A stretch of DNA of 64,000 nt from Antedon mediterranea (taxonomy: Eukaryota; Echinodermata; Crinoidea; Comatulida; Antedonidae), in assembly GCF_964355755.1 (NCBI RefSeq), contig NC_092679.1, positions 15,428,932 to 15,492,931 of the forward strand. The letters run 5' to 3'. Below are positions 1-12,662 of the stretch, piece after piece. How positions within the stretch are numbered: position 1 is the first letter of the stretch; each line of letters starts with the position of its first letter. The position numbers and the translations under genes are program-made. Under the pieces are notes generated by a model. It was not told the DNA's origin and ran no database searches. It was given only the letters and a program-made list of their open reading frames with translations.

Positions 1-783
1 GTATCCATCTACCGTATCTATCGAAGGTAGACGTTTCCAGCGCTGGCCGCTCATTACCAAAGGCTACAAGAACATTCGTCGGAAAGTGCTATCGAATGGA
101 CACCTTATGTTGTTTGCTAAGCTTCAGTTGATGGAGATAAATCGTACGACACTCATCCAGTGGTGAGTTTTTACTTGTTATTGATTGTTATTTTACGCTA
201 CAGTAAATACATTAAAGTTTTTAAATACTGTGTTTGATTTATTTTCAACAGGTACAACAGAACGTCAAAGAAGCAAGAGCGGCAAGTGTTGGAATCTGGC
301 ATCTCGGCAACAATACCCAAACTTGTCTCTGATAAAACCCTACTTGAACCTTTAACCAAGCCAGCGGTGCTAAACGTTCATACAAGCGCTCCATCTTTCA
401 CATTTGTCCTACCAAAAAACACTTCCGGCCTAGCGACTCAAGGAAACAGACCGTCGATCCCAGTTCCTGGCGAGATAGCAAAACCACCACCATCAGTCCC
501 TGAGGCTAGCAGTACTCGTATTCCTAGAACTACCCTCTTGTACAGAAAACGAGTGGCTAAAGACATATCGGAAGGGAAACCGATCAAAATATACAAACCA
601 AGAACGTCTGCGATTGTGTGCTCAAAGTGTAAGCAACCAAGATTAAATAAGAACCACACTCAGTACTATGGAAATTGGTATTGTGCTGCAACATCTGATG
701 TGACTTTTAAAGAATGGAAATCGGCTATGGTTGCCATCCGTCGCCTTCGTCAAGAGAGGAAAAAAAAGCAGCAAAAAGAATGA
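1..783 (+). CDS. C-terminal two exons of an unidentified protein with a Cys/His knuckle
   Basis: Two exons join in frame. The first enters from outside the window (reading frame 2 from base 2) and ends at 162 before GTGAGT. The second starts at 252 after a CAACAG acceptor and ends with TGA at 781-783. Together they give about 230 residues. The N-terminal part is basic (RRFQRWPLITKGY, then NIRRKVL). The middle is Pro/Ser/Thr-rich and probably disordered. Near the C-terminus is CSKCKQP, then a His and a Cys about 10 and 18 residues after the second Cys, which looks like a small zinc knuckle. The tail is very basic (RRLRQERKKKQQKE). I do not recognise the family. The knuckle and basic tail suggest nucleic-acid binding, and a transposon-derived gene is possible; both are inferences. 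The frame continuity across the intron is direct evidence that it is a real gene end. Confidence 0.7.
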
Positions 784-2010
784 TTCCAAATGATTGTTGT
801 AGCCATGGATAGTTTTTATACTGTTTCGTATATCTTCAATTTTTTTTTGTTCTGTGATTTTATATTCACTTTTTACAAAATATTTGTATTTTATGCAATT
901 TGGCCATTGGGCCACCATATCTAATGGTATTCTGAATGTAAGAAGAATAATAATAAAAAAAAGTTTTTAATGCTGCCAAATCCAAAGAGCAATGATTAAT
1001 GTTGTAAATTATTTTGTAATTTTTATAAATTACATTCAGTTTTAATTATTACATTATAATTTACATTATATCATTCATTGCACTTTGTATTTGAAGGTCC
1101 CAAGCCCTTACAAAAAAAGCAGAGGGGAAACTTTTGCAGTTGAGTGTACATTAAAGGGTGAATTCTATATTCTTGTCAAGACTATTTCCTTAGTAGTGTA
1201 AATTCTCAAATATTTTATATTTATTTCAAGAGCAATTCCACTACAATTCATTTTGATGTGAATCAAATAATTCATTCCACCAATTCTAATAATATATTTT
1301 GATAATAACTCATACTATAGAGGTTATTATCCAGTAACCTTCAGTTACTCCTCTTACAGTTACACATATCCTATGATACCATGTGGCCTAGAAAAAAAGC
1401 CCCAGACAAAGTTAACGGTAATTTTGTCTAAATTTTTGAATAAGGCTAACTTATCAAACTATTTGGAATATGGTTGGCCAATCAGAAGTCAGGGTGGGTT
1501 TTTTAAATAGTTACATAGTATTTAACATATATATACAATTTTGATTGACAATTGTTCACACCCTAAAAACACAACAAAAAACGTCTCGTCATATTAAAAG
1601 AACTAACAATTAATACAACATACATATTGTAGTCGAATTTACCGTGTTTTAAAAACAAAATTCATGTACTGTAGTACAAGGATTTTTCGAAAATTGGATA
1701 AAAAAATGTCGACTTTCTCAACTTTTAACAAAAAATTTAAGTCTTATTATTCTATTATTTAATATTTTTATTCATTTAATACATCGATCATGTGATAAAC
1801 CCCTAAAATTGACAGTTTTTAGTATGCCGGTATTCAAAACAACCTCCTAGATTCTTGGGTCCCATTGGCCAATTGTCTAGTTTCCTCATTATCTAATGAC
1901 TCAGTCCAATTCAGTTTTAATGACCCCACATGGCTCTGTCCATTTCTTGTCCATTTATTTTTGCGTTCTTTACCGTTTCGAGTGATAAGATTGAGCTGTA
2001 CCCTTAGCGC
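784..2010. other. AT-rich intergenic stretch
   Basis: No convincing exon on either strand. AATAAT/AATAAA-like runs around 945-960 could serve polyadenylation of the upstream gene. A short segment at about 1675-1730 resembles the arms of the foldback repeat at 2011-2194. Confidence 0.5.
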
Positions 2011-2238
2011 AGGGATTTTTTCAAAAAATTGCCAAATTTCGACCTTTTTATTTTTCGCTCAAAACTGTTTACTATAGCATAATTTACATGCGCAAAACCC
2101 ATTATTCGACTCTGCGCATGTTTATTATGCTATAGTAACCATTATGTCAAAAAATAAAAGGGTCGAAATTTCACCAATTTTCGAAAATTTCCCTGTACAG
2201 GGATTTTTTCCAAAAATGGCAAAATTTCGACCTTTTAT
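2011..2238. repeat. Foldback (palindromic) MITE-like element plus a direct partial copy
   Basis: Bases 2011-2194 form one long imperfect inverted repeat. Both arms begin AGGGA and share ATTTCGAC, then TACTATAGCATAAT and ACATGCGCA around a loop of about 18 bases. The left terminus is copied again in direct orientation at about 2198-2238. No coding capacity. Confidence 0.7.
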
Positions 2239-3285
2239 ATTATCTATTCACTGTGTTGGTATGTACATATTCTGGATGTTCTATTCGAACTACTATGTTC
2301 GGATTGCTGTGGCGATGAAAAAAGTCATAGCCAATAATAGTAAGATTTGTTAGACGCGTATCCACCAAAGTTCTCAAGGCGCCTGTGAAAAACCAATGGA
2401 CACTCATCCGTAAACTTAAATCAGGCAAAAAACATAATTGCATTGTGTTTACCAGTTAAGGCGCATAGACTGGCTAGTACATATTTAGTATATTCTCAGT
2501 TTTCTGAGTACCTAGAGAACAAAAAACAAAATGATACATTGCCAACATAAATAACATAATTAATCAAAATTATATAAAATAACATAACATTACTGATCCA
2601 ACAATTTGATTACTTGTAAAACCATCGATCTCATAGTTTGAAAAACTTTGCATTTATTTGGTACCTAATACACATATTAAAATATTGACCTTTGACCTTA
2701 TGTCAACTGATGAAAATGATGAATGTGCTCTTTTACAGAGCGTATGATTATATTAACAGGATGACTCTCAATTGCGGAGGATATTTTTTCACAAGGAGAT
2801 TAAATAGATACCGATAATCATAAAAATGTAATAAAAGACCAAGTGGTGCTTCAATAAATTCGAAAAATGTCAACGATACAGTAATTTAAATTAGTAACGT
2901 CGAAAAATAAAAGGGTCAAAATATGGCTATTTTTTTAACAATTCAATTATGATTTATTTTTGTATATTCATTTGTTTTCTTGCTTCGCATGATTGCCACT
3001 TCAAGCGGTCTTCTGCCTTCATTTTTGGCAAATAAATTCCAAAATACGAAATTTATAATAATAAATGAAAAACTAATACTGGTAATATCTAGAAGTATGG
3101 TTTACGGAAGTTCTTATCAAGGTCATTCATTCAGCAAAATGATATTGTGCCTGCTTCTTCACAACAGTTTCGTTAGGAAAGTATTCACCGATGTGTGTCT
3201 ACGGTAAATTTTAAAGGTAAGGTTGCATGTTTCGTCATGGTGATGAAAGTGCTTTGATATTTATAATTGTAACTTATTTATGATG
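2239..3285. other. AT-rich intergenic stretch without recognised genes
   Basis: Only short open frames lacking protein-like composition or splice context are present. A short motif near 2900-2930 resembles the arm of the neighbouring foldback repeat. Confidence 0.5.
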
Positions 3286-3485
3286 TTTGGCTACCACTCC
3301 AAGGGTCCTGGGTTTAAGTCCTGTCACATGTCAGGATTTTTTCTAAGGACAAAATTACAACTCCACTTTTAATAAGACTTTGTTTATGTAGAGAATCTTG
3401 TGTATATGTTTGGCTTGTGAACCTCTGAGCGTCCCTAATGATCAGCTATTGCTGGATGGATCACCTTCATTAAATATGTTCAAAA
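3286..3485 (+). mobile_element. Probable tRNA-derived SINE fragment
   Basis: A polymerase III B-box-like motif, GGGTTTAAGTCC, lies at about 3310, preceded by an A-box-like GGCTACCACTCCAAGGG. A non-coding body ends with CACCTTCATTAAATATG. The layout matches tRNA-derived SINEs, but no consensus was compared, so the family is unknown. Confidence 0.4.
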
Positions 3486-4624
3486 AAAGTTTACATTGCG
3501 CCTGTATTTCAGTACTGGTGGCCTGATGATAAAAACATCATAGCCTAAAATGGGTGTAGTATTTAAGAATACATTCCGTATAAAACGTATACGCTGGTGT
3601 TGATACGGACTTTACTCCGGCTACCAAAACCGAATTCTGGCAGCCTTATTTTGTTTAACCATAACCTCATGGAAAAAAATGCTTTCGGCCTCAATGCAAA
3701 CGTAGGCATATAATTTACTAGACCAATATTATGTTTAATTAAACCGTATAATGGGTAAAATCCAATTACCATTAGTTATACGGTAAATGTAAAATAAATG
3801 TTGAGGCACATGTAGGCATATTTCCCCGAATAATTATTTATTACTTAAAGATAACATAACAATTAAGATCATTTCATCATTTTTAAACCGCAAAGTGATG
3901 AAAAATTTAATATTCTGAGGAGCGGTACGAAAATGATAGGCTTAAGCCAATTATTGGGACACTCGGAACCCGTATTACTTCCGTGAGGAGCAAGCCCCTT
4001 CCGGAGAAGGTCATAACCCGCCTAAAATGTATAATTATAATGGAAATTCTATAATATCCTACTATAAAGAGTTTCCATTGGAATTATTGTCTAATTTTAA
4101 TGTATAGTAGAGAGTACTCTAGCTCTACTATCGCAAACGTTTCACCTCGTGAGATTAAATATCCTATCGTTTTGTTAAGGAATTCAACCAGTTAGGAAAT
4201 TGATACATGTACAGATATATAAGGGTACTAGTATATTTAAAATTGCTTCCAAACATACGTTGTATATTTACGAGGACGTTGTTAAATAGATTTGATTTCT
4301 ACACTTTATAAAATTATGTTGATGATGATTTCCACAACTTTTCATTCTTAACGGGTAAAAGTGTGTTTTTAGAAACAAAATGGGTCCATAATATTATTTC
4401 CACAAGACTGTTCGATCAAGGCTATATTTACGTCCTCGTCCAATCAACCTTCACGTCCTACCATGAATTATAACCTCCAAAGTATAATCATTATCATACT
4501 CACATAAATTAAAATGTAATAAATATTATCATTGATAGTGAAAGTGCATTGTGTAGAACTCGTAGCTTACATACAATGACACTGTCATACTAAACAGTGT
4601 AAGGTCTTCTTGTTTATAGGAACA
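3486..4624. other. Intergenic region upstream of the receptor gene
   Basis: Nothing coding recognised. Bases 4200-4624 immediately precede the receptor start and should contain its promoter and 5' UTR; no clear TATA box could be assigned. Confidence 0.4.
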
Positions 4625-7600
4625 ATGTCTGTATTTGGAAATGTTGTTCAAGTTAGATATGGCACTTATTATTACCAAGTATTTGTTCTCATATTATACG
4701 CTATATCGCCTGCGAACACCGATTCCGATTACAGTAAGTATAAATTGTCAAATACGTTGACCTAGGCCTAATTGTGTAGTAATTGCAATTACATAAAATA
4801 GTATTGTTTGATTTGTTCGTGGCCAGTGAAGGAAAGGAGCAGTTTTCTAACAAAAATTCCTTTATGGTTGCGGCACTGTAATTTGAATCTTCTAGAATTG
4901 AGAAGCAATGTACAATCGAGTTGAGTATGAAATTAATTATAGTCCAACGCGGAACTAATTTTCCTCTATAGAGAGATTTTCTAAAAGTACTGTACAGAAA
5001 ATAGATGTATGCATTTTCTTACTGCTATTTGGTACTGAATATAGTTTTACTCATTTTTTAATACTTTTTAATCCATCTGATACAGAAACTTAAGATTTCT
5101 TTTACAATCTATAACTTGTTGTGACGTCATCATTTGATCTATTATATAAAATTTTTTAATGCAGATGAAATTAATAATCATGACATTTTTTCTTTTATGC
5201 TTAAGGAATGGAACATATATACGGACAAGATATCCGTATCTGCCTACCAAGTTCATCTTGTGACAACCGATGCGGATCCATTTTGAATGGTGGAACCGCA
5301 AAATGCAGCTGCGATGCACAATGCTCAATGTTTAGAGACTGCTGCTACGATTTTACAGATAAATGCGAAAAAATTACCAGGACAGAAGTTCAAAAAGAGG
5401 ACATGTCCTTTAAAAAAAAGACAGAGTGTTTGAATACGGATTCAACCACAATAGATACGGGCTATCATGTTATTTCTAATTGCATAAACACAACAGAAGA
5501 AACAATCACTAGGAAATGTGAACATCCAGAACAACAGAAGATCATAGAGCAAATTCCAGTAACAGATCCTTATGGAAACGTTTATAGAAACTTTTATTGT
5601 GCATCGTGTCATGGCTTGCAGACTGCAGACTTAGTCGCATGGCGCATGTCTGTTTCTTGTGATGAAGGTGATGTTCACAAAGCATCCGATGACGACTCTA
5701 CAATAAGTATATCTAACGTTACGAAACACACGTTGCATGAGAAACTTCTTGGACAAGATGTATTCTGTCAATCATATAAATACACACCTCCAGTAGATAG
5801 AAAGCGACCACGTCCCTGCATGTTAGGAAAAGAAACCTGTCCATACGGCATCGTGGATGAACAGATTAAACTCGGTTGTTCTGCTTATTCCGCCACTGTG
5901 TATGTTGGTTCACAGCCTTATAAAAATCCACATTGTGTAATTTGCAATGGCTATTTAAATGAATACAGTTGTCAACAGGTACTGTTTAGAAAAGGGCCAC
6001 CTGGTCCAAAAGGTGAACCTGGTGAACCTGGTATCTTGGGTATTCCTGGTGAACCTGGTATAATGGGTCACGATGGATATCCTGGTTACACAGGTCAACC
6101 GGGTTTTATAGGACCACCTGGTCCAGAGGGTAGTCCTGGGCTGCCGGGTAAAGATGGTTCACCAGGATTACCAGGTCCACCAGGTTCACCAGGTCCACCA
6201 GGTCCAGATGGCGTTTCTGATTTAGAAAGTCAAGAAGGCCCTCCGGGTCCAGACGGTCCACCCGGTGTAAACGGCATCCGAGGCCCACCAGGTATACCAG
6301 GACTTCCAGGGCGTATGGGTTTGGTTGGAAACAATGGTGCTCCAGGATTAGATGGTGCAACTGGTTCAAAAGGTCCTCCAGGTGAAGAAGGTCGGTCTTG
6401 TTCATATCGGGGCCCTAGTCAAAGTAATCAATTTGAAGATCACCGAATTAGTCGCAGAGACATTCCTGAGACATGGAGTTTCTCTATTCAACCAGGCCAG
6501 CCTGGACAAAAGGGTTTTCCTGGTAGACCAGGGTATCCTGGCGCAAAAGGTGATGATGGTTTACCTGGTATACTTGGTGAACCTGGAAAACCTGGTCCAT
6601 CTGGGCCACCTGGTCTACCAGGCTTACCAGGTGCACAAGGCCAAACTGGTTTACCCGGTCCACCTGGTGAGCCTGGTATGCCAGGTGAGCCTGGTTTACC
6701 AGGTCTTACTGGTCCAATAGGTAAATCTGGTATACCTGGTGTAAAAGGGCAACCTGGTCCACAAGGTTTACCTGGTATACCTGGCTTCGATGGCTTCCCT
6801 GGTAAAAAAGGTATCAGAGGGTCAAAGGGTTTACGTGGTCCACCGGGTCGTCATGGTTCACCGGGACCAGATTGCCATTTTGATACACGCCTTGGTACAA
6901 AAGGGGACCGTGGTCCATTTGGTGAGCCTGGAATAAAAGGACACACTGGAGAAATGGGCTCCCTCGGTGCACCAGGTCTACCAGGTTTATCAGGTTCACC
7001 GGGTACACCAGGTTTACCGGGTCTACCAGGAAGACGTGGTCCACCTGGAAAACCAGGTTTACCCGGTAAACAGGGGCCAAAAGGTGCACCAGGTCCACCT
7101 GGTCGACCTGGGAACGGTAGGCCTGGTCCACCAGGTTTTCCTGGTGTACCTGGTTCAGATGGTGAAATTGGGTTACCAGGAAAGCCAGGCTCAAATGGTT
7201 TAGACGGTGAAACGGGTAGACCTGGCGTTCCCGGCCGTCTTGGGTTACCTGGTGAAGATGGTGACCCCGGGCAAGAAGGTCGTGTGCTTCCTTTTGTCCC
7301 CATTGGTCCTAATGGTTTATATCCAGATCTTGGTGGTTGCTCTGGTACATATTGTACAGGAACAGGAACGGGAACAGGACCTTCTTTCACGACGTTAGAT
7401 GTTCTCGTTAACTTTGAAAACGGTAAAATAAGCTTGAATTCTGAATATATTAAATATACTGAAAGTCCGATAATATGCAACACAAAGCAAGTGTACGATT
7501 TTATCAAGAAGGAATGTATAGACTTACAGTGCCGTGTTGGTTATACACTGTCTGCTGAAGCAACGTGTGTGCCTAGTCAGAATCCATTAAGGGATGATAC

Positions 7601-9841
7601 GCCTAACTTAGATATAAACAGACCTGCTTCACCTAAATGTAATAGCAAACCTCCAGGTATGCTATCTGAACTCTTCTGCTTGTGTCAAAGTAAGGAACAA
7701 ACTCTGAATGTAAATTATGTAACTGAAGATCCTAATTCTACCGAAGACAGCTTGATAGATCATTTGCTTGAAAGTACAGTAGGAACTGACATAATCGTTT
7801 TCGACCAGAATATATCGCCTAATCCATTCCTTAGCATGGATTTCATGACATCCGAATGTTTAGATATTGTTTATTTGTCGTCAGTTGTTACAAAATCGAT
7901 TTACGCTAAAAAAGGAATTTCTTTGGTAAACTTAGTACATAACTGCTTTGGAAACCAGTCCACAAACACTGAATGTGTCACTAACACAATGTCTGCAAAC
8001 AATTTGATAAATTTGAACGGTACAAGGACGATTCGAAACGACAAGAAATCAATACAGGTGCCACTTGATGGTTATACATTAGACCTGACCTTTGACATTC
8101 AAAATGATTCTAATGTATGCGTAAGTTTGACGCTGAACACATGTATTGATACTTCCGTTACGGGTTCTTGTCCATTGATTGAACTGGACTACAATTCATT
8201 TGTAATTCAAAGTAATAACACAACAATAATGCACCAGGCCACTGGAAAAGTATTCACTTCTGGAGAGTACAGTCTGACAGAAAATGACACTGTACTTGTT
8301 TGTTCGTTCTTCAATCAAAAAGCAGAACCGCTTACGACAGTTATATTTCTTTATTCTGACACACTACTAGTTGTGAATATGATTGGGGTTATTCTTTCTC
8401 TGATTGGTTTGTTCTTCACATTTACAATACGATGTGCAGTAAAAGAGCTGCGGACACATTCCGGAAGGATTGTAATGAACTTGTCTTTCGCACTTTTTAT
8501 CGCCCAGTTGTTTACTCTACTATTAGGTTATTTTCGTGGCAACGCGACAGCTTGTAGTGCGGCGGCGGCTTTTCTCCATTACATCTGGTTAGTAGCTTTT
8601 CTCTGGATGAACTCAATGGCAATCGATTTGTTTCGCATCTTAAATTCGATTCAGCTCACAGTTCGCGACACAGACCAGAACAGACTTATGTACAGAAGAT
8701 ACTTCCTGTACAGCTGGTGCATTCCAGCGGGTTTCGTCAGCATTCTTTCAGCCATCCAGTCTTCAGATTTCCCACGGTTTTACTTCAAGTATGGCGACGA
8801 ATCTGTTTGTTGGATTCGTGATGAATTTGCTAGTCTTATTGTGTTTGGGTTGCCGATCGCTTTGGTCATTATTGTCAATTTTGGTTTGTTCATCTGTATT
8901 ATATACAGGATTCGGAAAGTAAAACAGTCTACAGCCGAGATTCAGACGAACATATCAACAGGAAACAAGATATCAACGGAATTGAAAATATATATCAGGG
9001 TAAGCTTAAGTACATTCGGTAGAAATAAAATCATAATTGTATAAACAAATTGGTGACTCTGCATATGATACTACGTTATATCCAAAACAAATAAACAAAC
9101 AATGTAGTATATTTGCCACAATTGTTTTTACCGTACTGTATGGCTTTCTCAAATAATGTAAGATATTGGTGTTGGAATATTTCGCCTATTCAGTAGAATT
9201 CTTTGTTTCGACCTAATTTCACAAATGATCATTCCTTATTTGGTCTAAAATCTAACCTCTCACTTTTCCCTATATGCCTACATTATTACGCACTTCCGTA
9301 TCACAAACTTCTAATGTTGATTTACTAGTTAGTCATGGTTGTGGCATTGATCGAACGGCTACTTTGTAAGACATCTCAATGTTGACATCACTTCAGTTTC
9401 TAGAGAGAAAGAATTTGTCTCCAACTTTCCAGTAACCTCAAACAGTCTTTACAGCATTTTATTACAGCACATCTTTGCCATATTGCCGACAATGTTTTCT
9501 TTACTAAATCATAATGTTAGAAAATGAAGATTTCTTAGTTGCCCTAACTGTAAATGTGTTTTCTTGTCTTACAGATTTCCACCATAATGGGCTTAACTTG
9601 GACATTTGGATTCCTTGCCTCTTTCGTTGATCATATAGCAATCTGGTATATCTTCATTATACTCAACACGCTACAGGGACTGTGTATCACCATCGCATTC
9701 AACGCTAATCACAATATGTTGACGATACTTCGAAATCGTAAAGGTTTACACCAAAGTTCAACTGAAGAACATAAATTGAAATCTAGAAGTAGGTCCAATG
9801 AATCGAAACCTACAAAAGTGACAGACACTAACAACTTATAG
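4625..9841 (+). CDS. Somatomedin B-collagen-7TM (adhesion/Methuselah-like) receptor
   Basis: Three exons, 4625-4733, 5206-8999 and 9575-9841, join with matching phases and consensus GT/AG sites to give 1,389 residues. Exon 1 encodes a short basic N-terminus and a hydrophobic stretch ([12 protein letters not shown]) that reads as a signal peptide. Residues about 48-90 match a somatomedin B domain (CDNRCG, CSCDAQC, CCYDF). Two Cys-rich segments follow, including [10 protein letters not shown], as in Methuselah-like invertebrate receptors. Residues about 299-728 are Gly-X-Y collagen with three interruptions. A Cys-containing linker and a region of about 250 residues lead to seven hydrophobic segments (about 1080-1350). 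TM6 carries MGLTWTFGF and TM7 carries LNTLQG, both hallmarks of family 2 (class B/adhesion) receptors. I see no clear GPS cleavage motif. The cytoplasmic tail is short, basic and Ser/Thr-rich. It should be a plasma-membrane receptor with a collagenous ectodomain; ligand and coupling are unknown. Confidence 0.9.
5991..7284 (+). other. Collagen Gly-X-Y domain inside the receptor exon
   Basis: About 430 codons of Gly-Pro-rich triplets, built from GGT/CCA/CCT-type codons, lie in one uninterrupted exon. Interruptions occur at about 6211-6240, 6390-6500 (with one Cys and the dibasic RISRRD) and 6868-6900 (with one Cys). Collagen domains in known collagen genes are usually split over many exons, so this single-exon block is unusual. 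Confidence 0.9.
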
Positions 9842-10190
9842 GACCAAACTTTCTATCAATAAAAGTTTGAGAGAAGACAATATTGAAAGAAATTGACATT
9901 GAAAGTTATAAAACTATACTCGTGTGAACCGAGAGCTTACAAACTCGCTTGGGTTAATAGGTAATAAACCAGTAATAAACTTAACTTACGTCAAGCGAGT
10001 TTCGTCTAGCTAACAAACTTGACTTCGTCAGTTCATCTCTGACGAGAAGCTATAAGTTCATCTCTGACGAGAAGTTATAAGTTCATCTCTGACGAATCTT
10101 CATTCTTGTAGATTAAGAATTCTAGGTTAAGTCTCTTCTTTATTACAGCTTAGCTGATTTATTTATTTACAATTGTTTGTGTTTGTACAT
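9842..10190. repeat. Short 25-bp tandem repeat downstream of the receptor gene
   Basis: Three copies of a 25-bp unit starting GTTCATCTCTGACGAGAAG begin at 10031, 10056 and 10081. The receptor's likely polyadenylation signal, CAATAAAAG, is at about 9858. Nothing else coding is seen here. Confidence 0.7.
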
Positions 10191-10194
10191 AAAT

Positions 10195-10425
10195 GTAAGA
10201 CTACTGATCGTGATATCGTGGGTTTGAATCCAATGCTCGTCGCATTCCTTGTATCCTTGGGCAAGACACTTTACTTAAGTTTGCCTCTATCTACCCATAT
10301 GTACAAATAGGTAGCTGTATTATGGGAGTATGTTTCCATACATGTTTGATAAAAAATGCCCGGGGTATGTACAGTGCTTAGGGGTTTCATTAGGTGCTTT
10401 ATAAATCCAGGATATTATTTACCTC
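10195..10425 (+). mobile_element. tRNA-derived SINE with CR1/L2-like tail
   Basis: A B-box-like GGGTTTGAATCC at about 10221 is followed by the CCTTGGGCAAGACACTTTA body motif typical of deuterostome tRNA-derived SINEs. The tail, GTGCTTAGGGG then GGTGCTTTATAAAT, resembles the 3' end of L2/CR1 LINEs, which would mobilise it. Family named from memory, not by search. Confidence 0.65.
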
Positions 10426-10427
10426 CG

Positions 10428-11082
10428 CCAAGGAGGTGTATGTAATCGGTGTGTAAGCGTGTATTTGTTTCTTTGTTAGCAGGATTACTCAAAAAGTAAT
10501 TACAACATTTACAAAAATTAATATACAGATAGATATGTGGTCAAGGACCATTCCATTAAATTTTGGGACCACTTAGGACCATGGTCCCAATTCTGGACCA
10601 CTTTTTAGTATACTTTTCAGACCTGCTAGTGTTACAAGATAGCACAGAATTTTCCAAAGCCGGCGAGCAGTCTTAAAGCAACAAGCAAACTGAAATTGCA
10701 TTTCTCGAGAACTACTTGTTCAAAAGACTTCATTTTTGTACAAGAGGCAAGAGTTATAATTTGTGATTTGTAATTTTAAAACATAATTTGATTTAATGTA
10801 CACCTTTGTTGATGCGAGTAGTTTAAAAACCCCATTTCTTTTCAAATTCACTCGTTTGATTTTCACGTTGCTGTTGTTCTATTGTTAGTCAACTGAAGCT
10901 ATTGTTAATTGAAAGGCTCGTTACATAACCATTACACCAAACTCGCATACACATGCTTGTAGTAAAATTAGCCTAAATCACAAACAGCATCAAGATTCAA
11001 GACACACAAATTTACCGGTGAAATCTTATGTAGGAGAATTTTACAGTAGGCAGAGGTATGCACTCTCGGAGTGGCTTTCTAG
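10428..11082 (+). mobile_element. Non-autonomous Helitron-like element
   Basis: The element starts near CCTCCGCCAAGGAGGT. It ends with a hairpin (CACTC at 11061-11065, GAGTG at 11069-11073) followed by CTTTCTAG at 11082, then TT. A 3' hairpin a few bases before CTAG is the Helitron signature. Much of its body recurs in inverse orientation at 45.4-47.2 kb. No Rep/helicase coding is seen. The 5' end is uncertain. Confidence 0.6.
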
Positions 11083-12060
11083 TTATTAATTGTATTAGAA
11101 AAAGGAATCGGTGGGGATGGCTGGTAGGGGAACAGTATTTTGTCTGTACTAGTTTAATCTTAAAAATAACAGTCAACAACTAAATATCATTCTACAATGA
11201 ACATCTGATTTGATAGTAGTGTTTATTTATTTTGACATACACATTTTAATGAGGAGCACTTTGACAATAATAAGTGCAATTTATTCTATAGCAGTATTTC
11301 TACAAACAATTAGAGGTAATTAGTAATTTAACCTAATTATATTAATATATATTATATCATATTATATATCATACATTATATATTATTATACTATGAATGT
11401 ATTTAATGCAAATATTTTCGTACAGTAAAAACCAACATAATTTTTTCATTTAGATTAGTTTGTTTGTACTACAGTATGTCTGTCAAACAATACTCTTTAT
11501 ATTATTTTGAAATACAATTAGTTTCTAATACTATTTAACAGAACTTTATCTGGTGAGACATAATAAGAAACTTGCCTAATTATCTGGTGCAATTTGCACC
11601 AAATAAAAAAAATAAAAATATGAGTTATTACTGAGGAATTTAATAAATATAAATGCTACTCATGATAATTAGAAACGATGTCAAAATTGTTATACTGCAG
11701 TTATTGCAGTTACTTTAAAACCTGTTTAATACAACTGTTTAAACCTGTTTAATACAGTTTACAACTATTTAAACCTGATTAATGCAACTATTTAAACCTG
11801 TTTAATGCAACTATTTAAACCTGTTTAGTGCAACTATTTAAACCTGTTTAATTCAATATTTTTTGGGCTATGATTTATAATATATGCAATATTAATCTAT
11901 TTAGTTTAAAACCAACTTAATAATATACCTAGATCTTGTGTTTATGTAAAGTTAAACAAATTAAGCAAATTGTTTGCTTAGTTTTACATCCTACGTTTTA
12001 CGTCTCACAAAAACCTGCGTTTTGTTTGCCCTTTCATACATTACTTCATTTACCAAGGTA
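11083..12060. repeat. AT-rich stretch with a 23-bp tandem repeat
   Basis: Bases 11330-11400 are nearly pure A/T. At about 11721-11860 a 23-bp unit (CCTGTTTAATGCAACTATTT plus AAA) recurs about six times with small changes; starts at 11774, 11797, 11820 and 11843 are exactly 23 apart. No gene seen. Confidence 0.7.
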
Positions 12061-12662
12061 GACGCAATATTCAACAGCTTTTAGAAGCATCCTGAGAACT
12101 GGTTTGCAAGAAGCTTATCCAAATAACTAAACATAAAAATAAAATTGTATGTGAATACTGCAAAAATTCTCATTTTTCCGCTGACCACATAACAGGGAAT
12201 TTATTTTCCTATCCAATAAATCGGTAACAGTATATTTTTCTAGTTGAGGTCTGGCCCTACACACCAAAATTATCTGCTACATGCACAAGCGCAACTTGTA
12301 TTACATACATACGCAAGGTATATAGTAATACCGAATGTTTAGAATAGAAATCACTGATCATGGTCGTGTTTGTTCAATTGCTTGTGTCAAATTCATGCAT
12401 AAAGAAGTAGTGTTTGCTAATCCATAGTTAATCTGGCCTTCACTGCTTGCTTTAAGAACTCTAGATAAAAATGTGTATTCCGGCACTGTACAATTAAGTC
12501 CCGAATATGAATATACTGTAGATAAAAATGTGCATGCTGCGTACATAACAGTACAATTAAGTCGCGAATATACTGGATTTCTGTGCATGTATATTTCCCA
12601 AAACATTGTTAATTTCTTTGTTAGTACAGAATCGTAAATGTAGGAACAGCTTATCTTACCTG

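Noticed and set aside
3310-3325. Functional tRNA genes at the B-box-like motifs (3.3, 10.2 and 30.2 kb)
   Set aside because: No complete cloverleaf can be drawn; the sequences continue into SINE-type bodies.
6106-7507. Several antisense and alternative-frame open frames across the collagen region
   Set aside because: They are shadows of the Gly-X-Y repeat; low-complexity composition mirrors the real frame.
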